Of a stretch of 64,000 nucleotides of DNA, positions 21,185-36,406 are shown one piece after another. This DNA is from Phaseolus vulgaris (lineage: Eukaryota; Streptophyta; Magnoliopsida; Fabales; Fabaceae): positions 33,775,253-33,839,252 of the forward strand of contig NC_023755.2 in NCBI RefSeq assembly GCF_000499845.2, written 5' to 3'. Below the pieces are notes generated by a model that was given only the letters and a program-made list of their open reading frames with translations, was not told the origin of the DNA and did no database searches. The translations under genes were made by a program, and so were the position numbers. How positions within the stretch are numbered: position 1 is the stretch's first letter; each line of letters begins with the position of its first letter.

Positions 21185-22619
21185 CGATATGATTGCAAAG
21201 TAACCCTAATAAATAAACAAAGCATCAATTAGAAGTAAACAAATTAATTTAATCCAATTTATTTTTATTATATTTAAATAATTATATGAAATGAATTTAG
21301 TTTTGCATGAACTAATAAATTACTAAAGATATTGTTTCAATCAAGGTTAAAATAATGATTTCTCTATTAATGATAAGACAAGAAAAATATCATAACTGAA
21401 ACCAAATCAATGAATTATTTAATAAATTCTAACTAAAGATGTCAAAGCTAAAATTAAGTTGATGATGTTCTAACTAAACCTGAACCAATTCTAATAAAAT
21501 TCAAAATATTTAATTATGAAAATATAGTTAAATTCATTTTATTTCATAAGATATTAATAAAAGGATTTCATGAATTTTGAAAAAAAATTATTCATATAAT
21601 ATTCCGCAGCCGGGAGTCAAACCCGGAATTCATCATTGAATTTTTCCAAGTATGCTACTTCAGACGAGATGATTACAATGTAACCCTAATAAATAAATAA
21701 TGCATCAATTAGAAGTAAACAAATGAATTTAATCCAATTTATTTTTATTTTATTTAAATAAATATATGAAACGAATTTAGTTTTGGATGAACTAATAAAT
21801 GACTAAAGATAATGTTTCAATCAAGGTTAAAATAATGATTTCACTATTAAAGACGAGACAACAAAAAGACCAAATTATTTAATAAATTCTAACTAAAGAT
21901 GTCATAGCTAAAATTAAGTTGATGATGTTCTAACTAAACCTGAACAAATTCTAATAAAATTCAAAAAATTTAATTATGAAAATATAGTTAAATTCATTTT
22001 ATTCCATAAGATATTAATAAAAAGATTTCATGAATTTTGAAAAAAAAAATGATGTATATAATATACCGCAGCTAGGAGTCGAACCCGGAATTCATCATTG
22101 AATTTTTCCTGGTGTGCTAGTGCGGACGATAAAATTGCAAAGTAGCCATAATAAATAAATAATGCATCAATTAGAAGTAAACAAATGAATTTAATCCTAT
22201 TTATTTATATTATATTTAAAAAAATATATGAAATAAATTTAGTTTTGTATGAACTAATAAATGACTAAATATATTGTTTCAATCAAGGTTAACATAATGA
22301 ATTCTCTATTAAAGATGAGACAACAAAAACACCATAACTGAAACCAAATTAATGAATTATTTAATAAATTCTGAAAAAAAATGATGTATATAATAATATT
22401 CCGTAGTTGGGAGTCGAGCCCGGAATTCATCATTGAATTTTTCCAAGAGTGCTACTGCGGGCGATATGATTGCAAAGTAACCCTAATAAATAAATAATGC
22501 ATCAATTAGAAGTAAACAAATGAATTTAATCCAATTTATTTTTATTTTATTTAATTAAATATATGTAATGAATTTAGTTTTGGATGAACTAATCAATGAC
22601 TAAAGATATTGTTTCAATC

Positions 22620-25505
22620 AAGGTTAAAATAATGATTTCTCTATTAAAGATGAGACAAGAAAAATACCATAACCGAAACCAAATCAATGAATTATTTAAT
22701 AAATTCTAACTAAAGATGACATAGCTAAAATTAAGTTGAGATGTCCTAACTAAACCTGAACAAATTCTAATAAAATTCAAAATATTTAATTATGAAAATA
22801 TAGTTAAATTCATTTTATTTCATAGGATATTAATAAAAATATTTCATGAATTTTGAAAAATAATTATTCCTATAATATTCCACAGCCGGGAGTTGAACCC
22901 GGAATTCATCATTGAATTTTTCCAGGTGTGCTACTGCAGAAGATATGATTGCAAAGTCACCCTAACAAGTAAATAATGCAGCAATTAGAAGTAAACAAAT
23001 GAATTTAATCCAATTTATTTTTATTATATTTAAATAATTATATGAAATGAATTTAGTTTAGGATAAACTAATAAATTACTAAAGATATTGTTTCAATCAA
23101 GGTTAAAATAATGATTTCTCTATTAATGATAAGACAAGAAAAAGATCATAACTGAAACCAAATCAATGAATTATTTAATAAATTCTAACTAAAGATGTCA
23201 AAGCTAAAATTAAGTTGATGATGTTCTAACTAAACCTGAACAAATTCTAATAAATTTCAAAATATTTAATTATGAAAATATAGTTAAATTCATTTTATTC
23301 CATAAGATATTAATAAAAAGATTTTATGAATTTTGAAAAAAAAAATAATGCATATATATAATATTTCACAGCCATGAGTCGAACCCGGAATTCATCATTG
23401 AATTTTTCCAGGTGTGCTACTGCGGACGATATGATTGCAAAGTAACCCTAATAAATAATTAATGCATCAATTAGAAGTAAACAATTGAATTTAATCCAAT
23501 TTATTTTTATTATATTTAAATAATTATATGAAATGAATTTAGTTTTGGATGAACTAATAAATGACTAAAGATATTGTTTCAATCAAGGTTATAATAATGA
23601 TTTCTCTATTAATGATGAGACAAGAAAAATACCATAACCGAAACCAAATCAATGAATTATTTAATAAATTCTAACTAAAGATGACATAGCTAAAATTAAG
23701 TTGATGATGTCCTAACTAAACCTGAACAAATTCTAATAAAATTCAAAATATTTAATTATGAAAATATAGTTAAATTCATTTATTCTCTAAGATATTAATA
23801 AAAAGATTTCATGAATTTTGAAAAATAAATAATGCATATAATATTCCACAGCCGGGAATCGAACCCGGAATTCATCATTGAATTTTTCCAGGTGTGCTAC
23901 TACGGACGATATGATTGCAAAGTAACCCTAATAAATAAATAATGCATCAATTAGAAGTAAACAAATGAATTTAATCCAATTTATTTTTATTATATATAAA
24001 TAATTATATGAAATGAATTTAGTTTTGGATGAACTACTAAATTACTAAATATATTGTTTCAATCAAGGATAAAATAATGATTTCTCTATTAATGATGAGA
24101 CAAGAAAAATACCATAACCGAAACCAAATCAATGAATTATTTAATAAATTTTAACTAAAGATGACATATCTAAAATTAAGTTGAGATGTCCTAACTAAAC
24201 CTGAACAAATTCTAATAAAATTCAAAATATTTAATTATGAAAATATAGTTAAATTCATTTTATTTCATAGGATATTAATAAAAATATTTCATGAATTTTG
24301 AAAAATAATTATTCCTATAATATTCCACAGCCGGGAGTTGAACCCGGAATTCATCATTGAATTTTTCCAGGTGTGCTACTGCAGAAGATATGATTGCAAA
24401 GTCACCCTAACAAGTAAATAATGCAGCAATTAGAAGTAAACAAATGAATTTAATCCAATTTATTTTTATTATATTTAAATAATTATATGAAATGAATTTA
24501 GTTTAGGATAAACTAATAAATTACTAAAGATATTGTTTCAATCAAGGTTAAAATAATGATTTCTCTATTAATGATAAGACAAGAAAAAGATCATAACTGA
24601 AACCAAATGAATGAATTATTTAATAAATTCTAACTAAAGATGTCAAAGCTAAAATTAAGTTGATGATGTTCTAACTAAACCTGAACAAATTCTAATAAAT
24701 TTCAAAATATTTAATTATGAAAATATAGTTAAATTCATTTTATTCCATAAGATATTAATAAAAAGATTTTATGAATTTTGAAAAAAAAAATAATGCATAT
24801 ATATAATATTTCACAGCCATGAGTCGAACCCGGAATTCATCATTGAATTTTTCCAGGTGTGCTACTGCGGACGATATGATTGCAAAGTAACCCTAATAAA
24901 TAATTAATGCATCAATTAGAAGTAAACAATTGAATTTAATCCAATTTATTTTTATTATATTTAAATAATTATATGAAATGAATTTAGTTTTGGATGAACT
25001 AATAAATGACTAAAGATATTGTTTCAATCAAGGTTATAATAATGATTTATCGTATTAAAGATGAGACAAGAAAAAGACCATAACTGAAAACAAATCAATG
25101 AATTATTTAATAAATTCTAACTAAAGATGTCATAGCTAAAATTAAGTTGATGATGTCCTAACTAAACCTGAACAAATTCTAATAAAATTCAAAATATTTA
25201 ATTATGAAAATATAGTTAAATTCATTTATTCTCTAAGATATTAATAAAAAGATTTCATGAATTTTGAAAAATAAATAATGCATATAATATTCCACAGCCG
25301 GGAATCGAACCCGAAATTCATCATTGAATTTTTCCAGGTGTGCTACTACGGACGATATGATTGCAAAGTAACCCTAATAAATAAATAATGCATCAATTAG
25401 AAGTAAACAAATGAATTTAATCCAATTTATTTTTATTATATATAAATAATTATATGAAATGAATTTAGTTTTGGATGAACTACTAAATTACTAAATATAT
25501 TGTTT
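22620..25505. repeat. Higher-order duplication within the array: two copies of a three-monomer block
   Basis: Rare variants recur at an offset of about 1,445 bp. AAGTTGAGATG (a 3-base loss) occurs near 22733 and 24181; GTCACCCTAACAAGTAAATAATGCAGC near 22956 and 24401; CAGCCATGAGTC near 23368 and 24813; and GGGAATCGAACCC near 23853 and 25298. So a block of three monomers was duplicated in tandem as a unit. Confidence 0.8.
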
Positions 25506-28500
25506 CAATCAAGGATAAAATAATGATTTCTCTATTAATGATGAGACAAGAAAAATACCATAACCGAAACCAAATCAATGAATTATTTAATAAATTTTAA
25601 CTAAAGATGACATATCTAAAATTAAGTTGATGATGTCCTAACTAAACCTGAACAAATTCTAATAAAATTCAAAATATTTAATTATGAAAATATAGTTAAA
25701 TTCATTTTATTTCATAAGATATTAATAAAAGGATTTCATGAATTTTGAAAAAAAATTATTCATATAATATTCCGCAGCAGGGAGTTGAACCCGGAATTCA
25801 TCATTGAATTTTCCCAGGTGTGCTACTGCGGATGATACGATTGCAAAGTAACCCTAATAAATAAATAATGCATCAATTAGAAGTAAACAAATGAATTTAA
25901 TCCAATTTATTTTTATTATATTTAAATAATTATATGAAATGAATTTAGTTTTGGATGAACTAATAAATTACTAAAGATATTGTTTCAATCAAGGTTAAAA
26001 TAATGATTTCTCAATTAATGATAAGACAAGAAAAAGATCATAATTGAAACCAAATCAATGAATTATTTAATAAATTCTAACTAAAGATGTCAAAGCTAAA
26101 ATTAAGTTGATGATGTTCTAACTAAACCTGAAAAAATTCTAATAAAATTCAAAAAATTTAATTATGAAAATGTAGTTAAATTCATTTTATTCCATAAGAT
26201 ATTAATAAAAATATTTCATGAATTTTGAAAAAAAAAAGAATACATATATAATATTTCAGAGCCGGGAGTCGAACCCAGAATTCATCATTGACTTTTTCCA
26301 AGTGTGCTACTGCGGCCAATATGATTGCAAAGAAACCCTAATAAATAAATAATGCATAAATTAGAAGTAAACAAATGAATTTAATCAAATTTATTTTTAT
26401 TATATTTAAATAATTATATGAAATGAATTTAGTTTTGGATGAACTACTAAATTACTAAATATATTGTTTCAATCAAGGATAAAATAATGATTTCTCTATT
26501 AATGATGAGACAAGAAAAATACCATAACCGAAACCAAATCAATGAATTATTTAATAAATTCTAACTAAAGATGACATAGCTAAAATTAAGTTGATGATGT
26601 CCTAACTAAACCTGAACAAATTCTAATAAAATTCAAAATATTTAATTATGAAAATATAGTTAAATTCATTTTATTCCCTAAGATATTAATAAAAATATTT
26701 CATGAATTTTGAAAAATAAATAATGCATATAATATTCCACAGCCGGGAATCGAACCCGGAATTCATCATTGAATTTTTCCAGGTGTGCTACTACGAACGA
26801 TATGATTGCAAAGTAACCCTAATAAATAAATAATGCATCAATTAGAAGTAAACAAATGAATTTAATCCAATTTATTCTTATTATATTTAAATAATTATAT
26901 GAAATGAATTTAGTTTAGGATGAACTAATAAATTACTAAAGATATTGTTTCAATCAAGGTTAAAATAATGATTTCTCAATTAATGATAAGATAAGAAAAA
27001 GATCATAACTGAAACCAAATCAATGAATTATTTAATAAATTCTAACTAAAGATGTCAAAGCTAAAATTAAGTTGATGATGTTCTAACTAAACCTGAACAA
27101 ATTCTAATAAATTTCAAAAAATTTAATTATGAAAATATAGTTAAATTCATTTTATTCCATAAGATATTAATAAAAAGATTTCATGAATGTTGAAAAAAAA
27201 ATAATACATATAATATTCCACAGCCGGAAGTCAAACCCGGAATTCATCATTGAATTTTTCCAGGTGTACTACTGTGGACGATATGATTGCAAAGTAACCC
27301 TAATAAATAAATAATGCATAAATTAGAAGTAAACAAATGAATTTAATCCAATTTATTTTTATTATATTTAAATAATTATATGAAATGAATTTAGTTTTGG
27401 ATGAACTAATAAATGACTAAAGATATTGTTTCAATCAAGGATAAAATAATTATTTTTCTATTAATGATAAGACAAGAAAAAGATCATAACTGAAACCAAA
27501 TCAATGAATTATTTAATAAATTCTAACTAAAGATGTCAAAGCTAAAATTAAGTTGATGATGTTCTAACTAAACCTGAACCAATTCTAATAAAATTCAAAA
27601 TATTTAATTATGAAAATATAGTTAAATTCATTTTATTTCATAAGATATTAATAAAAGGATGTCATGAATTTTGAAAAAAAATTATTCATATAATATTCCG
27701 CAGCAGGGAGTTGAACCCGGAATTCATCATTGAATTTTTCCAGGGGTGCTACTGCGGACGATATGATTGCAAAGTAACCTTAATAAATAAATAATGCATC
27801 AATTAGAAGTAAACAAATGAATTTAATCCAATTTATTTTTATTATATTTAAATAATTATATGAACTGAATTTTGTTTTGGATGAACTAATAAATTACTAA
27901 AGATATTGTTTCAATCAAGGTTAAAATAATAATTTCTCTATTACTGATAAGACAAGAAAAGATCATAACTGAAACCAAATCAATGAGTTATTTAATAAAT
28001 TCTAACTCAAGATGTCAAAGCTAAAATGAAGTTGATGATGTTCTAACTAAACCTGAACAAATTCTAATAAAATTCAAAAAATTTAATTATGAAAATATAG
28101 TTAAATTCATTTTATTTCATAAGATATTAATAAAAAGATTTCATGAATTTGTAAAAAAAAATGATGCATATAATATTCCACAGCCGTAAGTCGAACCCGG
28201 AATTCATCATTAAATTCGTCCAGGTGTTCTACTGCGGACGATATGATTGCATAGTAACCCTAATAAATAAATAATGCATCAATTAGAAGAAACAAATGAA
28301 TTTAATCCAATTTATTTTTATTATATTTAAATAATTATATGAAATGAATTTTTTTTTGGATGAACTAATAAATTACTAAAGATATTGTTTCAATCAAGGT
28401 TAAAATAATGATTTCTCTATTACTGCTAAGACAAGAAAAGATCATAACTGAAACCAAATCAATGAGTTATTTAATAAATTCTAACTCAAGATGTCAAAGC

Positions 28501-31500
28501 TAAAATGAAGTTGATGATGTTCTAACTAAACCTGAACAAATTCTAATAAAATTCAAAAAATTTAATTATGAAAATATAGTTAAATTCATTTTATTCCATA
28601 AGATATTAATAAAAAGATTTCATGAATTTTGAAAAAAAAATAATACATATAATATTCCACGGCCGAGAGTTGAACCCGGAATTCATCATTGAATTTTTCC
28701 AGGTGTGCTACTGCGGACATTATGGTTGCAAAGAAACCCTAATAAATAAATAATGCAGATATTAGTAGTAAACAAATGAATTTAATCCAATTTATTTTTA
28801 TTATATTTAAATACTTATATGAAATGAATTTAGTTTTGGATGAACTAATAAATTACTAAATATATTGTTTCAATCAAGGATAAAATAATTATTTTTCTAT
28901 TAATGATAAGACAAGAAAAAGATCATAACTAAAACAAAATCAATGAATTATTTAATAAATTCTAACTAAAGAAGTCAAAGCTAAAATTAAGTTGATAATG
29001 TTCTAACTAAACCTGAACCAATTCTAATAAAATTCAAAATATTTAATTATGAAAATATAGTTAAATTCATTTTATTTCATAAGATATTAATAAAAAGATT
29101 TCATGAATTTTGAAAAAAAATGATGCATATAATATTCCACAGCCGGGAATCGAACTCGGAATTCATTATTAAATTTTTCCTGGTGTACTACTGCGGACGA
29201 TATGATTGCAAAGAAACCCTAATAAATAATGCATCAATTAGAAGTAAACAAATGAATTTAATCCAATTTATTTTTATTATCTTTAAATAATTATAAGAAA
29301 TGAATTTAATTTTGGATGAACTAATAAATTACTATAGATATTGTTTCAATGAAGGTTAGAATAATGATTTCTCTATTAATAATAAGACAAGAAAAAGATC
29401 ATAACTGAAACCAAATCAATGAATTATTTAATAAATTCTAACTAAAGAAGTCAAAGCTAAAATTAAGTTGATGATGTTCTAAGTAAACCTGAACCAATTC
29501 TAATAAAATTCAAAATATTTAATTATGAAAATATAGTTAAATTCATTTTATTTCATAAGATATTAATAAAAGGATTTCATGAATTTTTGAAAAAAAATTA
29601 TTCATATAATATTCCGCAACAGGGAGTTGAACCTGTATTTCATCATTGAATATTTCCAGGTGTGCTACTGCGGACGATATGATTGCAAAGTAACCCTAAT
29701 AACTAAATAATACATCAATTAGAAGTAAACAAATGAATTTAATCCAATTTATTTTTATTTTATTTAATTAAATATATGAAATGAATTTAGTTTTGGATGA
29801 ACTAATAAATGACTAAAGATATTGTTTCAATCAAGGTTAAAATAATGATTTCTCTATTAAAGATGAGACAAGAAAAATACCATAACCGAAACCAAATCAA
29901 TGAATTATTTAATAAATTCTAACTAAAGATGTCATAGCTAAAATTAAGTTGATGATGTCCTAACTAAACCTGAACAAATTCTAATAAAATTCAAAAAATT
30001 TAATTATAAAAATATAGTTAAATTCATTTTATTCCATAAGATATTAATAAAAAGATTTCATGAATTTTGAAAAACAAATAATGCATATAATATTCCACAG
30101 CCGAGAATCGAACCCGAAATTCATCATTGAATTTTTCCAGGTGTGCTACTGCGGACCTTATGATTGCAAAGTAACCCTAATAAATAAATAATGCATCAAT
30201 TAGAAGTAAACAAATGAATTTAATCCAATTTATTTTTATTTTATTAAAATAATTATATGAAATGAAATTAGTTATGGATGAACTAGTAAATTACTACAGA
30301 TATTGTTTCAATCAAGGTTAAAATAATGATTTCTCTATTAAAGATGAGACAAGAAAAATACCATAACCGAAACCAAATCAATGAATTATTTAATAAATTC
30401 TAACTCAAGATGACATAGCTAAAATTAAGTTGATGATGTCCTAACTAAACCTGAACAAATTCTAATAAAATTCAAAAAATTTAATTATGAAAATATAGTT
30501 AAATTCATTTTATTCCATAAGATATTAATAAAAAGATTTAATGAATTTTGAAAAAAAAATATGCATAAAATATTCCACATCCAGGAGTCGAACCCGGTAT
30601 TCAGCATTGAATTCTTCCAAGAGTGCTACTGCGGACGATATGATTGCAAAGTAACCCTAATATTTAAATAATGCATCAATTAGAAGTAAACAAATGAATT
30701 TAATCCAATTTATTCTAATTTTATTTAATTAAATATATGAAATGAATTTAGTTTTGGATGAACTAATAAATGACTATAGATATTGTTTCAATCAAGGTTC
30801 AAATAATGATTTCTCTATTAAAGATGAGACAAGAAAAATACCATAACCGAAACCAAATCAATGAATTATATAATAAATTCTAACTAAAGATGACATAGCT
30901 AAAATTAAGTTGATGATGTCCTAACTAAACTTGAACAAATTCTAATAAAATTCAAAAAATTTAATTATGAAAATATAGTTAAATTCATTTTATTCCATAA
31001 GATATTAATAAAAAGATTTCATGAATTTTGAAAATAAAATAATGCATAAAATATTCCACAGCCGGGAGTCGAACCCGGAATTCATCATTGAATTTTTCCA
31101 GGTGTGCTACTACGGACGATATGATTGCAAAGTAACCCTAATAAATAAATAGTGCATCAATTAGAAGTAAACAAATGAATTTAATCCAATTTATTTTTAT
31201 TATATTTAAATAATTATATGAACTGAATTTAGTTTTGGATGAACTAATAAATTACTAAAGATATTGTTTCAATCAAGGTTAAAATAATGATTTCTCTATT
31301 AATGATAAGATAAGAAAAAGATCATAACTGAAACCAAATCAATGAATTATTTAATAAATTCTAACTAAAGATGTCAAAGCTAAAATTAAGTTGATGATGT
31401 TCTAACTAAACCTGAACCAATTCTAATAAAATTCAAAATATTTAATTATGAAAATATAGTTAAATTCGTTTTATTTCATAAGATATTAATAAAAGGATTT

Positions 31501-34500
31501 CATGAATTTTGAAAAATAATTATTCCTATAATATTCCGCAGCCGGAAGTTGAACCCGGAATTCATCATTGAATTTTTCCAGGTGTGCTAATGCGGAAGAT
31601 ATGATTGCAAAGTCACCCTAACAAGTAAATAATGCAGCAATTAGAAGTAAACAAATGAATTTAATCAAAATTATTTTTATTATATTTAAATAATTATATG
31701 AAATGAATTTAGTTTTTGATGAATTAATAAATTACTAAAGATATTGTTTCAATGAAGGTTAAAATAGTGATTTCTCTATTAATGATAAGACAACAAAAAG
31801 ATCATAACGGAAACCAAATCAATGAATTATTTAATAAATTCTAACTGAAGATGTCAAAGCTAAAATTAAGTTGATGATGTTCTAACTAAAACTGAACCAA
31901 TTCTAATAAAATTCAAAATATTTAATTATGAAAATATAGTTAAATTCATCTTATTGCATAAGATATTAATAAAAAGATTTCATGAATTTTGAAAAAAAAT
32001 AATGCATATAATATTCCACAGCCGGGAGTTGAACCCGAATTCATCATTGAATTTTTCCAAGAGTGCTACTGCGGACGATATGATTGCAAAGTAACCCTAA
32101 TAAATAAATAATGCATCAATTAGAAGTAAACAAATGAATTTAACCCAATTTATTTTTATTATATTTAAATAATTATATGAAATGAATTTAGTTTTGGATG
32201 AACTAATAAATTACTAAAGATATTGTTTCAATGAAGGTTAAAATAATGATTTCTCTTTTAATGATAAGACAAGAAAAAGATCATAACTAAAACCAAATCA
32301 ATGAATTATTTAATAAATTCTAACTAAAGATGTCAAAGCTAAAATTAAGTTGATGATTTTCTAACTAAACCTGAACAAATTCTAATAAAATTCAAAAAAT
32401 TTAATTATGAAAATATAGTTAAATTCATTTTATTGCATAAGATATTAATAAAAAGATTTCATGAAGTTTGAAAAAAAAATAATGCATATAATATTCCACA
32501 GTCGGGAGTCGATCTCATAATTCATCATTGAATTTTTCCAGGTGTGCTACTGCAGACGATATGATTGCAAAGTAACCCTAATAAATACATAATGCATAAA
32601 TTAGAAGTAAACAAATGAATTTAATCCAATTTATTTTTATTATATTTAAATAATTATATGAAATGAATTTAGTTTTGGATGAACTAATAAATTACTAAAT
32701 ATATTGTTTCAATCAAGGATAAAATAATGATTTTTCTATTAATGAAAAGATAAGGAAAATATCATAACTGAAACCAAATCAATGAATTATTTAATAAATT
32801 CTAACTAAAGATGACATAGCTAAAATTAAGTTGATGATGTCCTAACTAAACCTAAACAAATTCTAATAAAATTCAAAATATTTAATTATGAAAATATAGT
32901 TAAATTCATTTTATTCCATAAGATATTAATAAAAAGATTTCATGAATTTTGAAAAAAAAAATAATACATATAATATTCCATAGCCAGGAGTCGAACCCGG
33001 AATTCATCATTGAATTTTTCCAGGTGTGCTACTGCGGATGATACGATTACAAAGTAACCCTAATAAATAAATAATTCATCAATTAGAAGTAAACAAATGA
33101 ATTTAATCCAATTTATTTTTATTATATTTAAATAATTATATGAAATGAATTTAGTTTAGGATGAACTAATAAATTACTAAAGATATTGTTTCAATCAAGG
33201 TTAAAATAATGATTTCTCAATTAATGATAAGACAAGAAAAAGATCATAATTGAAACCAAATCAATGAATTATTTAATAAATTCTAACTAAAGATGTCAAA
33301 GCTAAAATTAAGTTGATGATGTTCTGACTAAACCTAAAAAAATTCTAATAAAATTCAAAAAATTTAATTATGAAAATGTAGTTAAATTCATTTTATTCCA
33401 TAAGATATTAATAAAAAGATTTCATGAATTTTGAAAAAAAAATAATACATATAATATTCCACAGCCAGGAGTCGAACCCGGAATTCATCATTGAATTTTT
33501 TCAGGTGTGCTACTGCAGACGATATGATTGCAAAGTAACCCTAATAAATACATAATGCATAAATTAGAAGTAAACAAATGAATTTAATCCAATTTATTTT
33601 TATTATATTTAAATAATTATATGAAATGAATTTAGTTTTGGATGAACTAATAAATTACTAAATATATTGTTTCAATCAAGGATAAAATAATGATTTTTCT
33701 ATTAATGAAAAGACAAGGAAAATATCATAACTGAAACCAAATCAATGAATTATTTAATAAATTCTAACTAAAGATGACATAGCTAAAATTAAGTTGATGA
33801 TGTCCTAACTAAACCTGAACAAATTCTAATAAAATTCAAAATATTTAATTATGAAAATATAGTTAAATTCATTTTATTCCATAAGATATTAATAAAAAGA
33901 TTTCATGAATTTTGAAAAAAAAAATAATGCATATAATATTCCACAGCCAGGAGTCGAACCCGGAATTCATCATTGAATTTTTCCAGGTGTGCTACTGCGG
34001 ATGATACAATTGCAAAGTAACCCTAATAAATAAATAATGCATCAATTAGAAGTAAACAAATGAATTTAATCCAATTTATTTTTATTATATTTAAATAATT
34101 ATATGAAATGAATTTAGTTTTGGATGAACTAATAAATTACTAAAGATATTGTTTCAATCAAGGTTAAAATAATGATTTCTCTATTAATGATAAGACAAGA
34201 AAAAGATCATAATTGAAACCAAATCAATGAATTTTTTTATAAATTCTAACTAAAGATGTCAAAGCTAAAATTAAGTTGATGATGTTCTAACTAAACCTGA
34301 AAAAATTCTAATAAAATTCAAAATATTTAATTATGAAAATATAGTTAAATTCATTTTATTCCATAAGATATTAATAAAAAGATTTCATGAATTTTGAAAA
34401 AAAAATAATACATATAATATTCCACAGCAGGGAGTCGAACCCGGAATAAATAATTGACTTTTTCCAGGTGTGCTACTGCGGCCAATATGATTGCAAAGAA

Positions 34501-34877
34501 ACCCTAATACATAAATAATGCATAAATTAGAAGGAAACAAATGAATTTAATCAAATTTATTTTTATTATATTTAAATAATTATATGAAATGAATTTAGTT
34601 TTGGATGAACTAATAAATTACTAAATATATTGTTTCAATCAAGGATAAAATAATGATTTTTGTATTAATGATAAGACAAGAAAAAGATCATAACTGAAAC
34701 CAAATCAATGAATTATTTAATAAATTCTAACTAAAGATGTCAAAGCTAAAATTAAGTTGATGATGTTCTAACTAAACCTGAACCAATTCTAATAAAACTC
34801 AAAATATTTAATTATAAAAATATAGTTAAATTCATTTTATTTCATAAGATATTAATAAAAGGATTTTATGAATTTTG

Positions 34878-34885
34878 AAAAAAAA
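34878..34885 (-). terminator. T8 run downstream of a tRNA-like motif (example)
   Basis: Eight A on the plus strand, read as T8 on the minus strand, 15 nt beyond the 3' end of the tRNA-like motif at 34901-34962. RNA polymerase III stops at runs of four or more T. Nearly every unit has a run of 6-10 here. In AT-rich DNA such runs are common, so function is not proven. Confidence 0.35.
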
Positions 34886-34900
34886 TTATTCATATAATAT

Positions 34901-34962
34901 TCCGCAGCCGGGAGTTGAACCCGGAATTCATCATTGAATTTTTCCAAGTGTGCTACTGCGGA
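34901..34962 (-). other. tRNA-like motif, best-preserved example
   Basis: On the minus strand the outer stem TCCGCAG/CTGCGGA has all 7 pairs. Directly after the 5' arm, positions 8-19 read TAGCACACTTGG, which fits the Pol III A box (TRGCNNANNNGG). A small hairpin (ATTCA/TGAAT) follows where the anticodon arm would be, then the perfect T-arm CCGGG-TTCAACT-CCCGG (positions 39-55) containing a B box of the GGTTCRANNCC form. At 62 nt it is about 10 nt shorter than a normal tRNA, lacking a proper D-arm 3' strand. It is not expected to be aminoacylated. Confidence 0.6.
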
Positions 34963-36344
34963 CGATATGATTGCAAAGTAACCCTAATAAATAAATAATA
35001 CATCAATTAGAAGTAAACAAATGAATTTAATCCAATTTATTTTTATTATATTTAAATAATTATATGAAATGAATTTAGTTTTGGATGAACTAATAAATGA
35101 CTAAAGATATTGTTTCAATCAAGGTTAAAATAATGATTTCTCTATTAAAGATGAGACAAGAAAAATACCATAACCGAAACCAAATCAATGAATTATTTAA
35201 TAAATTCTAACTAAAGATGACATAGCTAAAATTAAGTTGATGATGTCCTAACTAAACCTGAACAAATTCTAATAAAATTCAAAAAATTTAATTATGAAAA
35301 TATAGTTAAATTCATTTTATTCCATAAGATATTAATAAAAAGATTTCATGAATTTTGAAAAAAAAATAATGCATATAATATTCCACAGCCGGGAGTCAAA
35401 CCCGGAATTCATCATTGAATTTTCCAGGTGTGCTACTGCGGACGATATGATTGCAAAATAACCCTTATAAATAAATAATGCATCAATTAGAAGTAAACAA
35501 ATGAATTTAATCCAATTTATTTTTATTATATTTAAATAATTGTATGAAATGAATTTAGTTTTGGATGAACTAATAAATTACTAAAGATATTGTTTCAATC
35601 AAGGTTAAAATAATGATTTCTCTATTAATGATAAGACAAGAAAAAGATCATAATTGAAACAAAATCAATGAATTATTTAAGAAATTCTAAATAAAGATGT
35701 CAAAGCTAAAATTAAGTTGATGATGTTCTAACTAAACCTGAACCAATTCTAATAAAATTCAAAATATTTAATTATGAAAATATAGTTAAATTCATTTTAT
35801 TCCATAAGATATTAATAAAAAGATTTCATGAATTTTGAAAAAAAAAATAATGCATATAATATTCCACAACCAGGAGTCGAACCGGGAATTCATCATTGAA
35901 TTTTTCCAGGTGTGCTACTGCGGACAATATGATTGCAAAGTAACCCTAATAAATAAATAATGCATCAATTAGAAGTAAACAAATGAATTTAATCCAATTT
36001 ATTTTTATTATATTTAAATAATTATATGAAATGAATTTAGTTTTGGATGAACTAATAAATTACTAAAGATATTGTTTCAATGAAGGTTAAAATATTGATT
36101 TATCGTATTAAAGATGAGACAAGAAAAAGACCATAACTGAAAACAAATCAATGAATTATTTAATAAATTCTAACTAAAGATGTCATAGCTAAAATTAAGT
36201 TGATGATGATCTAACTAAACTTGAACCACTTCTAATAAAATTCAAAATATTTAATTATGAAAATATAGTTAAATTCATTTTATTTCATAAGATATCAATA
36301 AAAGGATTTCATGAATTTTTGAAAAAAAATTATTCATATAATAT

Positions 36345-36406
36345 TCCGCAGCCGGGAGTTGAACCCGGAATTCATCATTGATTTTTTCCACGTGTGCTAC
36401 TGCGGA
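36345..36406 (-). other. tRNA-like motif, second well-preserved example
   Basis: All 7 outer-stem pairs (TCCGCAG/CTGCGGA) and all 5 T-arm pairs are present, with the B-box loop TTCAACT. The A-box region reads TAGCACACGTGG. The T run lies 16-24 nt downstream. Confidence 0.6.

Noticed and set aside
34901..34962. Functional tRNA gene
   Set aside because: It is 62 nt, lacks a proper D-arm and an anticodon loop of normal size, and most copies have stem or loop changes. Called tRNA-like only.
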